Assembly (NCBI GenBank): GCA_964467785.1
Contig: CAYXVB010000072.1
Coordinates: forward strand, 1-17,062
Source: CAYXVB01 sp964467785
Lineage (GTDB): Bacteria > Bdellovibrionota > UBA1018
Direction: 5' to 3'
DNA: 17,062 bases
Below are positions 14,169-17,062 of this stretch, piece by piece. The position numbers were made by a program, and so were the translations under genes. Numbering within the stretch: the first letter of the stretch is position 1; each line of letters opens with the position of its first letter. The notes under the pieces are model-generated. The model was given only the letters and a program-made list of their open reading frames with translations, had not been told where the DNA came from and did no database searches.

Positions 14169-16628
14169 TTACTTTCCGGGCTTAAGGTCCTTCTTAAGTG
14201 CCGCTAGTCCAGCAAACGGGTTGTTAAATGCCGCTGCCGGCGCGGGCTTAGGTTTGTTCTGCGGGCGATTGCCTCCTCCGCCGAATCCACCTCCACTGCC
14301 GCCGTGCGATGGGCGACCGCGATCCCGATCTCCGCCACCGCGGTGGTCACGTCGACCGTCAAAACGGCCACCGCCAACTCCACCGAAACCTTGCGCGCCC
14401 CGACCTGCGGAGCGTTCCTCGCGTTCGCGGGGGGCGTGAGCCGGTTTTTCCTGCAGGCGCATGGAAAGCGAGATCTGATTCTTGGCTAGATTGACCTCGA
14501 GCACCCGCACTTTGACGTGATCTCCCGGGCTCACTGCTTCGCGAGGGTCCTTCACAAAGCGGTCGGCGATCTGCGAGACATGAACCAGGCCGTCCTGATG
14601 GACGCCAATGTCCACGAACGCGCCGAAGTTCGTGACGTTCGTAACGATGCCGGGGCAGATCATGCCCTGTTGCAGGTCTTTCACCTCATGAATGTCATCG
14701 CGGAACTGGAAGGCAACGAACGCCTCGCGCGGGTCGCGTCCGGGCTTTTCCAGCTCCCGCACGACGTCGTCAAAGGTGAATTCGCCGAGCTTCTCGCGGA
14801 GATCCTTCTGCTTCTTGAGCTCGGCGACGCCGGAACCCATGAGATCTTGCACGCGCTTGCCCATCTTCTGGGCTGCTTCTTCAAGCAGGCCGTAGCGTTC
14901 GGGGTGCACGCCCGTGTTGTCGAGGGGCTGTTCGGCATCGGGGATTCGCAGAAAGCCTGCAGCCTGTTCGAAGACCTTCTTCGAGAAGCGAGGCACCTCG
15001 AGCAGCTGCATCCGGGATTTGAACAGGCCTTTAGAGTTACGGTAATCGACGATTGCCTTGGCGAGTGCCGGGCCGATGCCTGCCACGTGCGCGAGCAGGT
15101 GATAAGAGGCCGTGTTCAGCGCGACTCCTACCGAGTTCACGCAGGAGTCGACGACAAAGTCGAGGCTCTTCTTGAGAGATGCCGGTGCCACGTCGTGCTG
15201 ATACTGGCCGACGCCGATGCTCTTGGGATCCACCTTGACCAGCTCGGCCAGCGGATCCTGGAGACGGCGGGCGATCGAGATCGCTCCCCGTACCGTGACG
15301 TCGAGTTCGGGAAATTCCTCACGTGCCACTTCGCTTGCGCTGTATACGGATGCTCCCGACTCACTGACCATCACGACCGGGATGTCATAACCGCCTTCTT
15401 TCAGGAAAGAACGGATGAAGACCTCAGTCTCGCGTCCAGCCGTGCCATTGCCCACGGCGATCGCGCGGATCGTGCCGTTCTTGGCGATCTCGTTCAGAAG
15501 CACCTTGGCGTTGGCCTTCTCGCTCTCGCTCTGGAGATGGATGACCGCATTGCCCAGGAATTTGCCCGAGTCGTCGATGACCGCGAGTTTGCAGCCGGTA
15601 CGGACGCCTGGGTCGACGCCAAGCACGGCTTTTGGGCCGAAAGGCGAAGCCAGCAGCAACTTGCGAAGGTTTTCGGAGAACACCTGGATCGCGGCCTCGT
15701 CGGCCACGGATTTGAGCGCTGAATGCGCCTCGCTCTCGATGCTCGGGAACACATAGGCCTTATAAGCCAGGCGCGCCGCTTTAAGTAGTACCGCTGATCC
15801 CGGCGAGTCGGTCACGGTGCACGCAAAAGCCTCGAACGCCTTGAGCAACGCGGCTTCGAATTGCGCGTCCTCAGGGGCACCGCCCACCGAGAGCGTCAAT
15901 TCTTCTTCCATCCAACCGCGGCGCATCGCCAGATAGCGGTGCGACGTCTGCGGTTCGAGCAGAGTTTTGATCTTCTCGTGGTAGGCGAAGTAGTTTTCGA
16001 ACTTGCTATGCGGTTTGGCCTTATCAGCTTTCACGGAGCGAACATAACCCGTGTCAAATACTGACCTGCGCACCAGCTCGCGCAACTCCTGAGTCTCAGC
16101 AATGCGCTCGATCAGGATGTTCTGCGCGCCTTCGATCGCGGCCGCCGCGTCCTTGATCTCCTTTTCCTCGTTGCGGAAGGTGAACGCCCAGATCTCGAGG
16201 GTCTGCCCGGGCTGCGGCGTCTCAGTTCCGTGACCACAATTCCAGATCCATTCAGCTAGGCGCTCAAGTCCGGCCTCCTTGGCCAGAGTTGCCTTGGTTT
16301 TGCGCTTCTGCTTGTACGGAAGATAGAGGTCTTCGAGCCGCGCGAGATCGTAGGTCGTAACGATCTTTTCCTTCAGCTCGGGCGTGAGCTTTTTTTGGTG
16401 CTCGATCTCGCCGACGATGAATTCCTGCCGTTTGAGAATCTTGGTCCATTCTTCCTGTGCGTCGATCGACTTCTGGATCGCCACTTCATCCAAGTTGCCG
16501 GTCTGCTCTTTGCGGTATCGGGCGATGAAGGGGACGGTCGAGCCTTCCTCAACGAGTTTGAGAACGGCTTCACACGAACGGAAAGGAATCTCGGGCTGCT
16601 GCTGCTTGAACCAGGTTTCAAAATTCAT
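14169..16628 (-). CDS. tex: Transcription accessory protein Tex
   Basis: Tex is a conserved nucleic-acid-binding protein linked to transcription and RNA metabolism. From ATG 16628 it has 819 residues (E. coli homologue about 773). Domains in order: Tex N-terminal helical region, a YqgF/RNase H-like domain starting at VLGVDPGVRTG, helix-hairpin-helix repeats (VAGIGPALAKAIVDYRNSKG and the following helices), and an S1 RNA-binding domain (about 655-725, IVTNVTNFGAFVDIGV, DGLVHVSQIA). The tail (728-819) is Arg/Gly/Asp-rich, ending in a Lys/Pro/Ala stretch and NNPFAGLAALKKDL. The upstream in-frame TTG at 16667 lies in the predicted -35 region, so ATG 16628 is preferred. No Shine-Dalgarno is seen; TACAAT ends 11 nt upstream. 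The big plus-strand ORF inside (14517-15722) is a shadow. Confidence 0.97.
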   Translation of the reverse strand: MNFETWFKQQQPEIPFRSCEAVLKLVEEGSTVPFIARYRKEQTGNLDEVAIQKSIDAQEEWTKILKRQEFIVGEIEHQKKLTPELKEKIVTTYDLARLEDLYLPYKQKRKTKATLAKEAGLERLAEWIWNCGHGTETPQPGQTLEIWAFTFRNEEKEIKDAAAAIEGAQNILIERIAETQELRELVRRSVFDTGYVRSVKADKAKPHSKFENYFAYHEKIKTLLEPQTSHRYLAMRRGWMEEELTLSVGGAPEDAQFEAALLKAFEAFACTVTDSPGSAVLLKAARLAYKAYVFPSIESEAHSALKSVADEAAIQVFSENLRKLLLASPFGPKAVLGVDPGVRTGCKLAVIDDSGKFLGNAVIHLQSESEKANAKVLLNEIAKNGTIRAIAVGNGTAGRETEVFIRSFLKEGGYDIPVVMVSESGASVYSASEVAREEFPELDVTVRGAISIARRLQDPLAELVKVDPKSIGVGQYQHDVAPASLKKSLDFVVDSCVNSVGVALNTASYHLLAHVAGIGPALAKAIVDYRNSKGLFKSRMQLLEVPRFSKKVFEQAAGFLRIPDAEQPLDNTGVHPERYGLLEEAAQKMGKRVQDLMGSGVAELKKQKDLREKLGEFTFDDVVRELEKPGRDPREAFVAFQFRDDIHEVKDLQQGMICPGIVTNVTNFGAFVDIGVHQDGLVHVSQIADRFVKDPREAVSPGDHVKVRVLEVNLAKNQISLSMRLQEKPAHAPREREERSAGRGAQGFGGVGGGRFDGRRDHRGGGDRDRGRPSHGGSGGGFGGGGNRPQNKPKPAPAAAFNNPFAGLAALKKDLKPGK

Positions 16629-16639
16629 AAGAAGCGGTG

Positions 16640-16667
16640 ATTGTAGCGGGATCTGCGCACGCTGCAA
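16640..16667 (-). promoter_or_regulatory. Putative tex promoter with very short leader
   Basis: On the minus strand TACAAT (16640-16645, 5 of 6) is preceded by 16 bp and TTGCAG (16662-16667, 3 of 6). The -10 ends 11 nt before ATG 16628, so transcription would start about 5 nt before the start codon, leaving no room for a Shine-Dalgarno. Confidence 0.45.
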
Positions 16668-16804
16668 GCCTGGAAACGCTGAAGCCGCGCGTTAAGTGCG
16701 CATTGGTCGAATCGTGTCGGTAATCCACTCCTAGTCGGTCGCCAGCTCGCAAAAACGGGAGTAAGGTCAAACGTGATAGAAGAAAAAAAGCGGAGGCTTG
16801 TCCG

Positions 16805-17062
16805 ATGGAAAACGATACCCTGCAAAAACTGGTCGTTCCGGCCATTTTCGTTGCCGTGATCCTGCGCAAATTCCTGGTCTTCCGTGCGGCAAAGAAACGT
16901 TTGCCTGAGTTACTCCGCCAGGGGGCGATAGTCGTGGACGTTCGGAGCCCCGGCGAGTTTGCGTCGGGAGCGCGACCGGGAAGTCTCAATATTCCTCTGG
17001 GCGAGCTCGAAGAGGGGGGCTCCCGCCTGGATCAGACTAAACCGGTGATTGTGTGCTGCGCT
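16805..17062 (+). CDS. Membrane-anchored rhodanese-like protein (3' end beyond window)
   Basis: The first 86 codons run open to the window edge. ATG 16805 has GGAGG (16792-16796) 8 nt upstream. An N-terminal hydrophobic helix (about 9-27, LVVPAIFVAVILRKFLVF) is followed by a rhodanese fold: VVDVRSPGEFASG (43-55), the loop RPGSLNIPLGEL (57-68), and the strand PVIVCCA (80-86) that leads into the active-site loop. Catalytic Cys is probably Cys85, the first residue of the expected Cys-x-Ser-Gly loop, whose remainder is outside the window. Such proteins carry sulfur as a persulfide; the substrate is unknown. The membrane anchor makes it a single-domain, inner-membrane rhodanese, with its domain probably cytoplasmic given the basic residues after the helix. 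It is divergent from tex. Confidence 0.9.
   Translation, partial: MENDTLQKLVVPAIFVAVILRKFLVFRAAKKRLPELLRQGAIVVDVRSPGEFASGARPGSLNIPLGELEEGGSRLDQTKPVIVCCA

Noticed and set aside
14517..15722. 401-codon plus-strand open frame inside tex
   Set aside because: Antisense shadow of a highly conserved gene in GC-rich DNA; the product is His/Asp/Leu-rich with no domain.
1..17062. CRISPR arrays, tRNA genes, insertion sequences or prophage remains
   Set aside because: No regularly spaced repeats, no cloverleaf-like intergenic sequence, no transposase or integrase frame with terminal repeats was seen, and intergenic gaps are all under 200 bp.

Overview
The window looks like chromosomal DNA from a GC-rich Gram-negative bacterium, most likely in or near the Bdellovibrionota. 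Evidence for this is an arabinose-5-phosphate isomerase for Kdo/LPS synthesis, several exported or lipidated envelope proteins, an RNase HI/HflX/Tex/SuhB housekeeping set, and an HNH endonuclease (13005-14066) whose N-terminal helical region resembles the HNH family that is multiplied in Bdellovibrio genomes. The taxonomic call is inference; there is no rRNA or other marker. A run of ten Ns at 525-534 shows that this is a scaffold, and it breaks the first gene.

Layout. (1) 1-1531, minus: one exported protein of unknown function, split by the N gap and running off the left edge. (2) 1635-4059, plus: kdsD, a small zinc-ribbon membrane protein overlapping its end, then a lipoprotein with a SurA-like N-terminal segment and a DsbA-type CPYC thioredoxin domain, closed by a strong rho-independent terminator at 4097-4136. 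(3) 4164-4631, plus: rnhA, converging on (4) 4638-6618, minus: a membrane-anchored coiled-coil protein overlapped by an exported HEAT-repeat protein, driven by a near-consensus promoter (TTGACA-17-TACAAT). (5) 6762-8541, minus: a class IV aminotransferase followed 4 nt later by an inositol-monophosphatase family gene (suhB-like). (6) 8571-11737, plus: hflX, then a large aspartic-protease-like/PDZ protein whose ATG overlaps the hflX stop. (7) 11802-13001, plus: a membrane fatty-acid desaturase with an unusual C-terminal tail, converging on (8) the HNH endonuclease (13005-14066, minus). (9) 14169-16628, minus: tex, with an Arg/Gly-rich tail. (10) 16805 to the right edge, plus: the start of a membrane-anchored rhodanese.

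Genes are tightly packed and no stretch over 300 bases lacks a gene. I see no tRNA, rRNA, CRISPR array, insertion sequence, phage gene or attachment site. Most genes are housekeeping or envelope functions. The least explained parts are the coiled-coil/HEAT pair, the two-lobed protease-like protein with one apparently dead lobe, the desaturase tail, and four genes that lack a Shine-Dalgarno sequence but have -10-like hexamers within 3-11 nt of their start codons. I found no clear novel defence or mobile system.
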